A stretch of 64,000 bases of DNA from Prevotella sp. Rep29 (GTDB lineage: Bacteria > Bacteroidota > Bacteroidia > Bacteroidales > Bacteroidaceae). The stretch spans positions 62,001-126,000 of the forward strand of contig NZ_CP047159.1 in assembly GCF_019551475.1 (NCBI RefSeq), in the 5' to 3' direction. The notes beneath the pieces are model-generated. The model was given only the letters and a program-made list of their open reading frames with translations. It searched no databases and was not told the origin of the DNA. Position numbers and translations under genes: made by a program. Numbering within the stretch: position 1 is the first letter of the stretch; each line of letters begins with the position of its first letter. Shown piece after piece: positions 8,800 to 18,424 of the stretch.

Positions 8800-11784
8800 T
8801 TAGAAAGTAATCTCCGCACCGATAAGGAATTGCTTAGAGTTACCAATCTTACCGAGTGTCAGGTTACTGTTAACCTCTGGATCAATACCATTATAGTCTG
8901 TAATTGTAAACAGGTTTCGACCTGTCAGAGTCAGTTTAAGACCTTTCACAACATTCTGGAAGCCAAGAAGAGTCTTCGGGAAATCATATCCAATCTGCAG
9001 GTTCTTCAAACGCATGAACGAAGCATTCTCCAATAAGTGAGTATCGAAGCGCATGTAGTCGCCATCTGCCCAGTTAGGATATTGTGCATTTGGATTTTCC
9101 GGTGTCCAGAAATCACGTACTTTCTTGCTGGAGTTATATCCGAAGAAGTAATCAGGATTCTCATAGAAGAACCTATCGTTGTTGATAAGATATTTACCCA
9201 GCACATAGGTGAAGTCTGCCTGAATAGAGATTCCTTTCCATCCACCGCTGATGCCGAAACCACCATTAACTGGTGCGTAACGCTTCTTGCCTGTGTTCTG
9301 CTGCAACGCCTCACTGAATTCCTTCGTTGTTTCACCTTTCGTAGTCTTGTCCACATCGTCTCCTGGCAGATACCACATCATCTGTCCGTCAGCAGGGTCA
9401 ATGCCTGCATAGATAGGATAGTAGAACATAACAGGACTACCCACAACATATGCCAAACCTGTATTTGCGATTTCCCAACGCTGACGACCCTGGAAGAGTT
9501 CTGTTACCTTCTGATTGTTGTAGTTGAAAGTTGTGCGGAAGTTCAAATAATAGTCTTTTCCGCGCAGGATGTTCACACCGAGTTCGATGTCAATACCAGC
9601 ATTCTGCAGTGTTCCCACATTGCTGGTGATTTCTTCGAAACCGCTGGTATAGGGATAAGGAACACCCATCAACATGTCGGAAGTTTTGCGATTGTAATAA
9701 GATATGTCAAAGTCCAAGCGGTTGAATAAACGTCCGCTCAAACCGATGGTCAACAATTTCTGAGTCTCCCAAGTCAGGTTCGGATTACCTGGTGTGGTGT
9801 AAGCCCAAGAAGCGTTTTCATTGTAATCTGACAATGTTCCGATGCGACCGATAGCTGCGTAGTCACCAATAGCGGCATTACCCTGTGTTCCATAGCTTAT
9901 TTTAAAGTTCAAATCGTTCACCCACTTTACCGGTTTCATGAACACCTCTCTGCTGATTTTCCACATAGCGCCTACAGACCAGAAAGTAGCGTTACGGTTG
10001 TTGATACCAAATCGCGAGCAAGCATCGTTACGGATAGAAGCATCGAAGAAGTATTTGTCCATCAAGGCGTAATCAATGCGACCAAAGAACGAGAGGAACT
10101 TGCTTCTTGTCGGATCTTCAGACATTTCATAAGCGCTCTGCTTTCCGTCTTGCAAACGCATCATTCGATCATCAGTCTGACCTGTACTCTGAGCATAGAA
10201 ATAGTCATAATCATTCTCTACACCTTCGTGACCTGCCAATACCGTGAATGCATGATTTTCACCGAGATTGAACTTATACTCAATTGTATTCGTAATAGTG
10301 TTGCTGTAGTCAAAGTCTAATGATTTTCTTCTTGTTCCACTGCCACCAGATCCCGCAAAAGAAGGAAGGGTTTTCCTGTTGTTACGAACGAAGTACATGT
10401 CGGATCCAATGCGTGAAGTAATCTTCAATCCCTGAATCGGGGAAATCTCAATATATGCGTTACCAATCAAGCCATAACGGAGATACTCGTTTGGATGGGT
10501 CTCCATATAATAACGAGGATTCCACTGGTTGTTAGGATAACGGTCGTACTCTGTACCATCTTCTTTGTATTGAGGATGCAATGGGTTCAGAATCATTGAC
10601 AAACCACCTGCCAGATAGTTAGCATTACCTGAAGAACTGTTACCCCAGTTATTATTACGCTGACGTTTGTCATAAGAAAGGTTAACATTGATACCAGCTT
10701 TCAGCCATTTGTTTGGGCGAGCATCCACATTCACGCGACCAGTGTAGCGGTCGTAGTAGTTACCGATAGTTGTACCCTTCTGATGGAACTGGGAAGCACC
10801 TATCATGTAACTTACTTTGTCACCACCACCTTCGATGGCAATATCGTTCTGAGTCTGAGGTGTCCACCACTGCTGGAACACATCATACCATTTTGTGTCG
10901 GCGTCAAAACCTCTCTGAGTGTAATTACGGTCAATCCAAGCTTCATCAAGACCTACAGGACCATAGCAGTCAATCCAGAATTGCTTCAACTCTGCAGCGT
11001 TCATGAATTGGTTTTTGTAAAATCCTTCATTTGCCAAAGTATTCCAACCAATTTGTGTACGATAGGTAATTCTTGCATCAGATCCGAAACTACCTGATTT
11101 GGTAGTTACATAGACGACACCATTGGCTGCACGTGAACCGTAAATTGACGTTGCCGAAGCATCTTTCAAAACGCTGATGCTCTTAATGTCGTTTGGGTTC
11201 ATCGCCATAATGGTACGTGAAGAAGACGGAATACCGTCAATCACATACAGCGGAGTAGAGCTTGCACCGAGCGAACCGACACCATGAATAGCCATACTTA
11301 CAGCATTGTCGCCTGCTTCACCGGAAGATGTCAAGACTGACATACCTGCGACCTGTCCCTGCAAAGCGTCAAGTGCTGAAGATGACGGCGCTGTGTTCAG
11401 TTTTTCCGAACTTACCGTTACCACACTACCGACAACCGTTCCGACTTTACGTCCAGAACCGTAGCCGACAACCACGACGTCTTCCAGTGTCTTTGAATCG
11501 CTCGCCAAGCGAATAGTCATACCATTGCGAGCAATCACTTCCTGTGTCTCCATACCGATGTATGAAACACGAAGTGCATTCTTACCATGCGGCAATGTCA
11601 ACGAGAACTTACCGTCAATGTCGGTTACTGCACCATCATTGGTACCAATCACAAGCACCGATGCACCGATGATGGGTTCGCCGTCTTCTTCGGAAACCAC
11701 GGTACCGCTGATTTGCGTCTGTGCCGTTGCTATTCCTATACTGAGGAACAGACCGGCGAGAATCATTGTTAGTTTCTTTACCAT
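8800..11784 (-). CDS. SusC/RagA-family TonB-dependent transporter (pair A, promoterless cassette)
   Basis: Outer-membrane TonB-dependent importer of 994 aa. A signal peptide (MVKKLTMILAGLFLSIGIATAQ) is followed by a carboxypeptidase-D-regulatory-like domain (SGTVVSEEDGEPIIGASVLV). The plug contains LEDVVVVGYGSG and LYVIDGIPSSSRT, and a beta-barrel ends in aromatic EITF. Its first 34 codons and the preceding 14 bases match susC-C exactly. Its leader has a recombination-like palindrome (11881-11907), but no TAnnTTTG promoter between that site and the terminator at 11962. I infer it is silent in this DNA orientation. Confidence 0.93.
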   Translation of the reverse strand: MVKKLTMILAGLFLSIGIATAQTQISGTVVSEEDGEPIIGASVLVIGTNDGAVTDIDGKFSLTLPHGKNALRVSYIGMETQEVIARNGMTIRLASDSKTLEDVVVVGYGSGRKVGTVVGSVVTVSSEKLNTAPSSSALDALQGQVAGMSVLTSSGEAGDNAVSMAIHGVGSLGASSTPLYVIDGIPSSSRTIMAMNPNDIKSISVLKDASATSIYGSRAANGVVYVTTKSGSFGSDARITYRTQIGWNTLANEGFYKNQFMNAAELKQFWIDCYGPVGLDEAWIDRNYTQRGFDADTKWYDVFQQWWTPQTQNDIAIEGGGDKVSYMIGASQFHQKGTTIGNYYDRYTGRVNVDARPNKWLKAGINVNLSYDKRQRNNNWGNSSSGNANYLAGGLSMILNPLHPQYKEDGTEYDRYPNNQWNPRYYMETHPNEYLRYGLIGNAYIEISPIQGLKITSRIGSDMYFVRNNRKTLPSFAGSGGSGTRRKSLDFDYSNTITNTIEYKFNLGENHAFTVLAGHEGVENDYDYFYAQSTGQTDDRMMRLQDGKQSAYEMSEDPTRSKFLSFFGRIDYALMDKYFFDASIRNDACSRFGINNRNATFWSVGAMWKISREVFMKPVKWVNDLNFKISYGTQGNAAIGDYAAIGRIGTLSDYNENASWAYTTPGNPNLTWETQKLLTIGLSGRLFNRLDFDISYYNRKTSDMLMGVPYPYTSGFEEITSNVGTLQNAGIDIELGVNILRGKDYYLNFRTTFNYNNQKVTELFQGRQRWEIANTGLAYVVGSPVMFYYPIYAGIDPADGQMMWYLPGDDVDKTTKGETTKEFSEALQQNTGKKRYAPVNGGFGISGGWKGISIQADFTYVLGKYLINNDRFFYENPDYFFGYNSSKKVRDFWTPENPNAQYPNWADGDYMRFDTHLLENASFMRLKNLQIGYDFPKTLLGFQNVVKGLKLTLTGRNLFTITDYNGIDPEVNSNLTLGKIGNSKQFLIGAEITF

Positions 11785-11798
11785 AAACTCTCCTTTTT
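11684..11798 (-). repeat. 115-bp repeat at the 5' end of susC-A, identical and inverted to susC-C
   Basis: The ribosome-binding stretch AAAAAGGAGAGTTT plus codons 1-33 and two bases of codon 34 of susC-A match 18739-18853 base for base on the opposite strand. The homologous stretch of susC-B (about 16899-17009, minus) differs at several positions, for example G for A in the GTAGGAATGGC segment. Identity falls sharply on both sides, which suggests recent gene conversion or recombination. Confidence 0.85.
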
Positions 11799-11880
11799 AG
11801 GTTAATAATTAATAATATAAAATAAAATAATGTTTCTCTCGTATATTAAACTTTGTCGTCCGCTATCCTCTCCTATTCAA

Positions 11881-11907
11881 GTATTACCTTCCGGGGAAAG
11901 GTGATAC
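11881..11907. other. Putative recombinase crossover site 1 (outer pair)
   Basis: A 27-bp imperfect palindrome with core ACCTT-CCGGGGA-AAGGT (11886-11902) and outer arms GTATT and GATAC. It lies in the leader of susC-A, 97 bases before the ATG. The asymmetric 7-bp spacer is the exact reverse complement of the spacer of site 4 (18639-18665), so sites 1 and 4 are inverted relative to each other. The layout of about 10-bp arms around a 7-bp spacer is typical of tyrosine recombinase sites. The function is inferred. Confidence 0.7.
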
Positions 11908-11908
11908 A

Positions 11909-11945
11909 GGGAGAGAATAATGGAAAAGGGAGAGAATAATGGAAA
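11909..11945. repeat. Tandem 18-bp repeat next to site 1
   Basis: GGGAGAGAATAATGGAAA occurs at 11909-11926 and again at 11928-11945, a period of 19. It fills the space between recombination-like site 1 and the susD-B terminator. It could be a binding site for an accessory factor or simple slippage. Confidence 0.6.
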
Positions 11946-11953
11946 GTTTTGTA

Positions 11954-11992
11954 CAAAAAAAAGCAGGGAAGCGAATTGCTCGCTTCCCTGCT
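11954..11992 (-). terminator. Strong terminator after susD-B
   Basis: A perfect 12-bp stem, GCAGGGAAGCGA (11963-11974) and TCGCTTCCCTGC (11980-11991), with a 5-base loop. On the minus strand it is followed by eight T residues. It ends the susC-B/susD-B transcript and isolates susC-A from readthrough. Confidence 0.9.
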
Positions 11993-12021
11993 CTCGAGAG
12001 GTTAATCTTTATCTAAAATCC

Positions 12022-13578
12022 TTAATCAGTAGGCTCTGGTAATGTCAGACCTTTGTTGTAGTCGGTCTCTCTGTTCGGGAGTTCCCATGTCCAGTGGTTA
12101 GCGCCGTCTGGTGCAACGGTGATAGCGAAAGTGGTGTGCCAGTTACCGCCAGCGCCTTTAGCAGTACGCTTGAGGGTAGCTCCCCAACGCTTGTGGTCGA
12201 ACCAGTCGTAACCTTCGCCCCAGAGACCGAAGCGACGATAGAGTTTCACTTCATCAAGAAGGGCAGTACCCGTCTTCGTTGACTTCTGGTATGATGGGTC
12301 GTACTTAGATGTTACGTCGTAGAGCAGTTGCTGTGCCTGAGCTGCCTGATTCAGGTGGCAGTCAGCCTCAGCCTCGATGTAGTACATCTCCTCTGTACGG
12401 AACAGTGGGAAACTACCACCACCAACCATGAAGGCTGCACGCATTTTGTACTGCATGTATGCGAATACGAGTGAGGTACTGTACATATAGCTTGCATAGT
12501 CTCTCTTCGCGCGGGTATAAAGTGCTCCTGTCGTCTGTCCTGATTCGATGCACTCAGCAAACTCAGCATCTGTCGGCACAAGATAGAGGTCGCGACGGAC
12601 GTCAGTCTCCGGAATCTGATCAATGAGTTCCTTACTGATAGAGAAAGGATATCCGCGACAGACGCTTGCACTTGAGTTCGAACCGATGTAAGCAAAGAAA
12701 CCGTAGTAGTATAGCGTCTGGTCTTCTGCTTCGTAAACGCCCCAGATCCACTCGCTGTTCGGCGTGTTAAAACCTGCTTTGTAATCGTTCACGCTCATGA
12801 GTGCATAACCATCACGTGCCATCTTCGCATACTTGGCAGCATTTGCCCAGTCTTCGCGGGTGAGGGCTGCCTTTGCATATACTGCGTATGCTACATTGAT
12901 GTTCGGCTTATAGAACTCCTTGCTGCTACGATCCATACCACTTGACTCGAAGAGGCTGATAGCCTCGTCGAGGTCGGCATAGATTTGCTGGTAGGTTTGT
13001 GCCAGTGTAGCGCGTGGGTGGTCGCCCGTTGACTCGTCTATACGAAGCACGATACCCGGTGTGTTACCCTGTTCGTCAGACCAGCGGTGGGCATAGAGCT
13101 CTGCCAGACGGAAGAACGAGTAAGCACGGAACACGAGTGCCTGTGCTTTCAAGAATGCCTTCTCAGCCTCTGGTCCCTCAGCGTTGTCGATGTTGCAGAT
13201 GACACCATTGGCATTACCAATGAGCTTGTAGTAATAGAACCAAGGATAGTACAGATAGACAGAAGTCGTGTTCATGTGGTATGTACCGTTGATAATACCC
13301 GACCATCCTGTCAGACCGCTCTTTTGCGTGTCGTTGCCCGGATAGCTTCCATACCAGTTCTTGATGGATCCCTCACCATTCAAGCCCTGTGTTCCCAGAT
13401 ATTGGTTGCTCATCGCCTTGCATATACCATTGACAGCCAGTTTCGCAGTCTCGGTGCTTCCAAGGATGGTTGCAGTAGCTTCCGCTGATTGCGGAGCCCT
13501 CTCCAGATAGTCGCTGCCACATGATGTGAGACCTAAAGCGACAATGCTCAATATAAATATATACTTTTTCATAATCAT
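12022..13578 (-). CDS. SusD/RagB-family outer-membrane lipoprotein (pair B)
   Basis: 518-aa partner of SusC-B. The lipoprotein signal (M)KKYIFILSIVALGLTSC is followed by GSDYLERAP. SusD features include KAFLKAQALVFRAYSFFRLAELYAHR and, near the C-terminus, YRRFGLWGEGYDWFDHKRWG and WTWELPNRETDYNKG. The start could be Met1 or Met3 (13572). It begins 25 bp after susC-B and ends just before a strong terminator, so B is a two-gene operon inside the inferred invertible segment. Confidence 0.93.
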   Translation of the reverse strand: MIMKKYIFILSIVALGLTSCGSDYLERAPQSAEATATILGSTETAKLAVNGICKAMSNQYLGTQGLNGEGSIKNWYGSYPGNDTQKSGLTGWSGIINGTYHMNTTSVYLYYPWFYYYKLIGNANGVICNIDNAEGPEAEKAFLKAQALVFRAYSFFRLAELYAHRWSDEQGNTPGIVLRIDESTGDHPRATLAQTYQQIYADLDEAISLFESSGMDRSSKEFYKPNINVAYAVYAKAALTREDWANAAKYAKMARDGYALMSVNDYKAGFNTPNSEWIWGVYEAEDQTLYYYGFFAYIGSNSSASVCRGYPFSISKELIDQIPETDVRRDLYLVPTDAEFAECIESGQTTGALYTRAKRDYASYMYSTSLVFAYMQYKMRAAFMVGGGSFPLFRTEEMYYIEAEADCHLNQAAQAQQLLYDVTSKYDPSYQKSTKTGTALLDEVKLYRRFGLWGEGYDWFDHKRWGATLKRTAKGAGGNWHTTFAITVAPDGANHWTWELPNRETDYNKGLTLPEPTD

Positions 13579-13603
13579 ATCTTCTTTTTAAATCTGTTAT
13601 TCA

Positions 13604-16600
13604 TTAGAAGCGAACGTTCAAACCTACAGAGAATACGCGTGGCGTTACGAGGTAGTTGTACTGTGTACCGTCGAACGACTGCTGCGGGTTCATACCTTTC
13701 AGAGAAGTCAGACTGAAGAGGTTCTCGCAAGCTACGGTGAGTGCGATACCTTCCAGGTCAATCTTACGCACGAGTGATTTCGGGAACTGATAGGTCAGGT
13801 TGATATTCTTCAGAACCAGATAGCTTGCGCTCTTCAACCAGCGTGAAGACGTTGAGTTGAGGTTGGCAGCAACTTCAGCCGGCAACAATGCGTTAGATGT
13901 GATCACCGGTAGCATGTTGCGGTCGATGGCATCATAGTCTGTCTGATTAGCAAAGGTCCAAGAATTCAAGATATCCTTATGCAGTGAACTTGGCGAAGAT
14001 CCTGATACTGTCAGCAAGTTCTGGTAGTTGTATTCAATCACCTTACCGCCGAGCTGATAGGTGAATAGCGTAGCCAGCGTCAGACCCTTCCATGTCACGT
14101 TGAAGTTGAAGCTTCCGTAAGCTTTCGGCAGTGCCGAGCCGTGATACTCTCTCTTTGCATAGTTGGTCAGGTAGCTGTAAGGCACACCGTCAATCACAAC
14201 CACACCGTTGAGGTTGTTACCGGTAATCTGCGTGTTGGCAGTTCCGTCTTCTTTCTTCTCTTTACCATAAACGAACGGATTGTCCGGATCGTCCGGGTTG
14301 TCAACTTTGAAGAAGTAGTCTTCGTCGTTAAACTTGTAGAGTGAATAACCGTTAGCGGTGTTGATTCCTTCGTAAGTCCAAACGAAGTACTGATAGCGGT
14401 CTTTGCCTTCAACGATTTTCTTCGTTCCGGAGATGATTCCGTCCTTGTTCTGCTCAGGCAGTTTCAGCACTTTGTTCTTCAGCAGTGTGATGTTCGCACC
14501 CACGTTGATGCGCCAGTCCTTGTTCTTGAACACGTCCACGTCGGCAGCAAATTCCCAACCGCGGTTGGCGATGGTACCGATGTTCTTGGTTACGACTGAT
14601 TCAGCAGCAGTTGTGCTTGTTGCACCGGCTGACAGCGGGTTGTAAACGTCGAACAACAAGTCTTTGTTGCGCTTGTCGAAGTACTCGATGGTGAAGTTCA
14701 AGCGGTTCCACAGACGACCTTCGAGAGCGATGCCCCAAGATTGTCCGGTCTCCCACTTCAAGTCGTAGTTAGCGAGCTGTGAAATCCAGTATGCACCTTG
14801 GTTTGCATTCTGAGTAGCAGAGTAAAGAGCCATGTACCCAAAGTAGCCGGCACCGGCATCGTTACCTACTTCACCATAGTCGGCGCGGAGTTTCAAGTAG
14901 TTCACCCAGTCATACTTCTTCATGAACTGCTCGTTGCTAATGACCCAGTTGGCACCGACTGACCAGAAGTTACCCCAGCGGGCACCCTTTGCGAAGCGAG
15001 AAGAACCGTCGCGACGGAAGCTTACTTCAGCGTTGTAACGGTCATCATAGTGATAGCGTGCACGGGCGAGGTAAGACTCTGTCGTATAGTGTGTGTTGTA
15101 GTCATAGAGACTGGCGATTTCAGTGAAGTTACGCAGATAGTTCTTGCCCTCGAACACCTGGTTGGTCTTGTAGCCGTACAGGTAGTTGTAGCTCAAATAG
15201 TAGTTCTCGTGACCAATGAGCGCGTCCACAGAATGAACTCCAAACGTGTTGTTCCAAGTCAGTTGCTGCTGGAAGGTGTAGTTCTTGTAGCGGTAGTCCT
15301 CGCGCTTGCCACGACCGTTGTTACCCTTACCGTCACCGATAACGGCTGAGTTGTACTGGTTCTCTTCGCTGTGGCGAACGTTCAAGTTTCCTTTCAGCGT
15401 GAAAGTGAAGTTGTAGGGCAGATAGATGTCTGCGTATGCAGTACCGTTGATGGTATTGCGGACAACCTTGTCCTCACCCACTTCATTTTCCCAAATGAGA
15501 TGACGGTCAGGCATTTGGTTACGTGTCAGAATAATCTGACCATTCTCATCGGTATAAGAACCGCCGTCGTACTGCTTGTTACCTTCAGCATCGAGGATGT
15601 ACTCACCTGTGTTTACGTCATGCAAGTGCACTGGATAGATAGGTGATATATTACGTGCATACATGAACACATTGGTAAAACCATTATTGCCGTCACCCCA
15701 GTTCTGGTTGAAGTTCTGGTGTGTAGCTGCGAGGTTGACACCCATCTTGATCCATTTCTTCGGCTGGATGTTGGCAGCAACGCGTGCAGAGAGACGGTTG
15801 AAGCTTGACTTGTACATATAACCCTGCTCATCGAGATAGCCGAGAGAGAAGAGGTAGTCAGCCTTGTCGTTCGCACCGTTGGCTGTCACGTTGTATTCCT
15901 GACGATAACCCTTGCGAAGTGCTTGGTCGTACCAGTCGAGGTCGTCACGATAGCCGCTCAGAATCTCTGCACCGGCAACCATCTTACCGTCACTCGTGAA
16001 GAGTGCGTTCGACGGCTTGTTGAAGATGTTCAGATAGAGGCGGTCGCTGATCAGGTTGTTCATGGCATATTCCCTTGCGGTTGCATCAGCTCCAGCCAAA
16101 CGTGCCTGTGCGTCTGCTATGTCCTGTGCAGTGCTACGTGGGTTGTTGATGACATCAATGGCTCCCATTGTGGTAGCAATACGCCGGGTGTTGTATACAT
16201 TCATCCACTCAGTCTCCATGAAGTCTTTCACACCCAGACGGTCATACTCGGGAATACCACGGCTGTAAGTACCCTGCTTGATGTCAAGGCTTACGTTCAG
16301 ACGTCCCTGCTTAGCCTTCTTCGTGGTAATCAGGATGACACCGTTAGATGCGCGGTTACCATAAAGCGCAGCCGAAGCAGCGTCCTTCAATACAGACATC
16401 GACTCGATGTCGGCGGGGTTCAAGTCAGAGACATTACCACCAAAAGGTACACCGTCAATCACATAGAGTGGGCTGGATGAACCGTTGACGGTACCAATAC
16501 CGCGGATGCGGATGCTCGGGTCAGAACCCGGAGAACCGTAGGTGCTGTTCACCTGCACACCAGTTACCGTACCTTCGAGGGCAGATGCCACGCTCGAAGT

Positions 16601-16999
16601 CGGGCGGAGCTCAATCTGCTCCGACTTGACAGACTGGATACTACCTGTCAGTGAGGTCTTCTTCTGCGTACCGTAAGCCACAACGACGATTTCGTCGAGT
16701 GAATTGGCATCGCTTACAAGATTCACTACCATGCCATTGCGGGCTGCCACTTCTTTCGTTGCCATACCGACGTAACTTACGCGAAGCATGTTACGTCCGG
16801 CAGGAAGCGTCAATGTGAACCGACCGTCAATGTCTGTAGCAACACCGACATTCGTCGCGCCAACCACGATGACCGAAGCACCGATGATGGGTTCGCCATC
16901 TTCTTCGGAAACTACGGTACCGCTGATTTGCGTCTGTGCCGTTGCCATTCCTACACTGAGGAACAGACCGGCGAGAATCATTGTTAGTTTCTTTACCAT
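13604..16999 (-). CDS. SusC/RagA-family TonB-dependent transporter (pair B)
   Basis: 1131-aa outer-membrane importer. It has the same N-terminal signal and carboxypeptidase-regulatory-like domain as SusC-A and SusC-C, a plug with LDEIVVVAYGTQKK and LYVIDGVPFGG, and a barrel ending VGLNVRF. Beyond the first 50 or so residues it diverges strongly from A and C, so the ligand is probably different. The leader holds site 2. A canonical promoter lies just upstream of that site, so B should be expressed in this orientation. Confidence 0.94.
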   Translation of the reverse strand: MVKKLTMILAGLFLSVGMATAQTQISGTVVSEEDGEPIIGASVIVVGATNVGVATDIDGRFTLTLPAGRNMLRVSYVGMATKEVAARNGMVVNLVSDANSLDEIVVVAYGTQKKTSLTGSIQSVKSEQIELRPTSSVASALEGTVTGVQVNSTYGSPGSDPSIRIRGIGTVNGSSSPLYVIDGVPFGGNVSDLNPADIESMSVLKDAASAALYGNRASNGVILITTKKAKQGRLNVSLDIKQGTYSRGIPEYDRLGVKDFMETEWMNVYNTRRIATTMGAIDVINNPRSTAQDIADAQARLAGADATAREYAMNNLISDRLYLNIFNKPSNALFTSDGKMVAGAEILSGYRDDLDWYDQALRKGYRQEYNVTANGANDKADYLFSLGYLDEQGYMYKSSFNRLSARVAANIQPKKWIKMGVNLAATHQNFNQNWGDGNNGFTNVFMYARNISPIYPVHLHDVNTGEYILDAEGNKQYDGGSYTDENGQIILTRNQMPDRHLIWENEVGEDKVVRNTINGTAYADIYLPYNFTFTLKGNLNVRHSEENQYNSAVIGDGKGNNGRGKREDYRYKNYTFQQQLTWNNTFGVHSVDALIGHENYYLSYNYLYGYKTNQVFEGKNYLRNFTEIASLYDYNTHYTTESYLARARYHYDDRYNAEVSFRRDGSSRFAKGARWGNFWSVGANWVISNEQFMKKYDWVNYLKLRADYGEVGNDAGAGYFGYMALYSATQNANQGAYWISQLANYDLKWETGQSWGIALEGRLWNRLNFTIEYFDKRNKDLLFDVYNPLSAGATSTTAAESVVTKNIGTIANRGWEFAADVDVFKNKDWRINVGANITLLKNKVLKLPEQNKDGIISGTKKIVEGKDRYQYFVWTYEGINTANGYSLYKFNDEDYFFKVDNPDDPDNPFVYGKEKKEDGTANTQITGNNLNGVVVIDGVPYSYLTNYAKREYHGSALPKAYGSFNFNVTWKGLTLATLFTYQLGGKVIEYNYQNLLTVSGSSPSSLHKDILNSWTFANQTDYDAIDRNMLPVITSNALLPAEVAANLNSTSSRWLKSASYLVLKNINLTYQFPKSLVRKIDLEGIALTVACENLFSLTSLKGMNPQQSFDGTQYNYLVTPRVFSVGLNVRF

Positions 17000-17061
17000 A
17001 AACTCTTTTTTTAGGTTAATAATAAATAAAAATATTCACTGTTTCTTTCTTAACTCGTTGT

Positions 17062-17088
17062 GTATTACCTTTTGGCGGAAGGTGATAT
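17062..17088. other. Putative recombinase crossover site 2 (inner pair)
   Basis: Palindrome with core ACCTT-TTGGCGG-AAGGT (17067-17083) and outer arms GTATT and GATAT. It lies in the susC-B leader, 63 bases before the ATG. The 19-bp string TACCTTTTGGCGGAAGGTG recurs exactly, inverted, at site 3 (18465-18483). Together they bracket the recombinase gene. Confidence 0.7.
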
Positions 17089-17160
17089 AATCCTCAAGAC
17101 TCATTAACTCATATTGGATTTTATACTTCTCTTCCTTTCGTTAATTTTACTTTCATTTGG

Positions 17161-17192
17161 CAAATATAGACTTTTTTTTTGAAAAAAACAAA
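17161..17192 (-). promoter_or_regulatory. Promoter of susC-B
   Basis: On the minus strand, TTTG (complement of 17189-17192), exactly 20 bp, then TATATTTG (complement of 17161-17168). The start should fall near 17157, giving a leader of about 158 bases that includes site 2. The boxes and spacing are identical to those of the susC-C promoter. Confidence 0.85.
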
Positions 17193-17333
17193 TATTTTAT
17201 AAAAAATGTGCAAAAACTTCTTTTTTGTAGATAAAAAAGGTAAACAAACCTATCAATCGTATCCATTTCCTGTCGGACATATTACTCTTTTTTATTTCCG
17301 CCTTACATTAGGAAACGGGTAGGACTCTTGCTT

Positions 17334-18338
17334 TCAGCGGTTGTCTTTCGTTTTGTTGACTTGCTGCAGAATCTTTTTGTTGGCTTTCACGAGATAGCTG
17401 TCGTTGAGTTCGCGGATATAGACGAGTGTGGTCGTGGTGTTGGTATGCCCCAGTGCTTTGGAGATGATGGGCAGTTCCACGTTGCTCCTGTGTGCCATGC
17501 TTGCCCAGGTGTGGCGTACGACATACGACGAGAGGTTGCTCTTGATGCCCGCCTGTCGGGCAAGTTCTTTCAACTCTTTGTTGTAGCGTATAAGTGTCTG
17601 TATGTATTGCTTATGGCGTTGTTGCACGGTGTCGGCGGTAAGAAAAGGGAACACGTATTCACTTCCTTCGCGCGCGTATTTATTAATAATGTGTTGCATA
17701 CACGGCTCCAACTTCACCCTGACAACCTGTCCCGTCTTATGCCGACTGTATGTGATGATGCCGTTGCGAATCTGCTCTTTGCGCAGATGGGTGGCATCTA
17801 CGAACGGCATCCCTAAGGCATAGAAACTGAAGAGGAAAATGTCGCGCGCTTTTTCAGCGAAGCTCCCTTTGCGCAGTTGCAACTGTTGCAGTTTTTGTAT
17901 TTCCTGCGTTGAAATGGAGCGTTTCTCCGTCGGAGTGGTGCTCAGAAACACTTTGCGGAAAGGTTTTTCGTCGGCTGTCAGACCTTTCTCTACCGCGCGG
18001 TTGTATAGTGTGCGCAGCGAACTCATGTAACAGGAAATCGTGTTCAGGCACACCCCTTTTTGTCGCAGCCATTTCTGATAATCCTCCATTCGTTCGGCAG
18101 AAATCTGCCTGACGGAGATGGCTTTGCATTGCATAAACTGTTGCAACGAGCGGAATGCAGTGCCATAATTGCGAGCCGTACTGAAACATTTGTTGTTATT
18201 GGCTCGCCCAATCTCAGCTACAGCCAATTCTGTAAAGTCTGATTTGTTTTCCACTCTTGCAATTTGCTTTTTCTCCTTTGCTAAAGGGCTTTTTGAACGA
18301 TAAATGCAGATGTTCAATTCGATTTTAATTTTAATCAT
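17334..18338 (-). CDS. Tyrosine recombinase (phage-integrase family), probable DNA invertase
   Basis: 334 aa from the ATG at 18338; the longer frame to 18362 begins with TTG and overlaps the promoter box. An N-terminal SAM-like core-binding domain (about 30-130) is followed by a catalytic domain. Visible catalytic residues are the beta-hairpin Lys in SRHKTGQVV, Arg275 in YVVRHTWAS, His298 in LGH and nucleophile Tyr307 in TTTLVYIREL. The usual first Arg is replaced (GMPFVDATHL), and the HxxR His is a Tyr, as is common in Bacteroidota integrases. A TATATTTG box lies at 18360-18367. Its place between two inverted sites and three susCD pairs suggests it inverts their promoters. Confidence 0.93.
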   Translation of the reverse strand: MIKIKIELNICIYRSKSPLAKEKKQIARVENKSDFTELAVAEIGRANNNKCFSTARNYGTAFRSLQQFMQCKAISVRQISAERMEDYQKWLRQKGVCLNTISCYMSSLRTLYNRAVEKGLTADEKPFRKVFLSTTPTEKRSISTQEIQKLQQLQLRKGSFAEKARDIFLFSFYALGMPFVDATHLRKEQIRNGIITYSRHKTGQVVRVKLEPCMQHIINKYAREGSEYVFPFLTADTVQQRHKQYIQTLIRYNKELKELARQAGIKSNLSSYVVRHTWASMAHRSNVELPIISKALGHTNTTTTLVYIRELNDSYLVKANKKILQQVNKTKDNR

Positions 18339-18424
18339 GATACTTGAATTTGATTTGGGCAAATATAGTATAATTCTATTTGAGTTTTTCTTTTTTTAAG
18401 GAAAAGGTTTTACAAAGTGCAATT

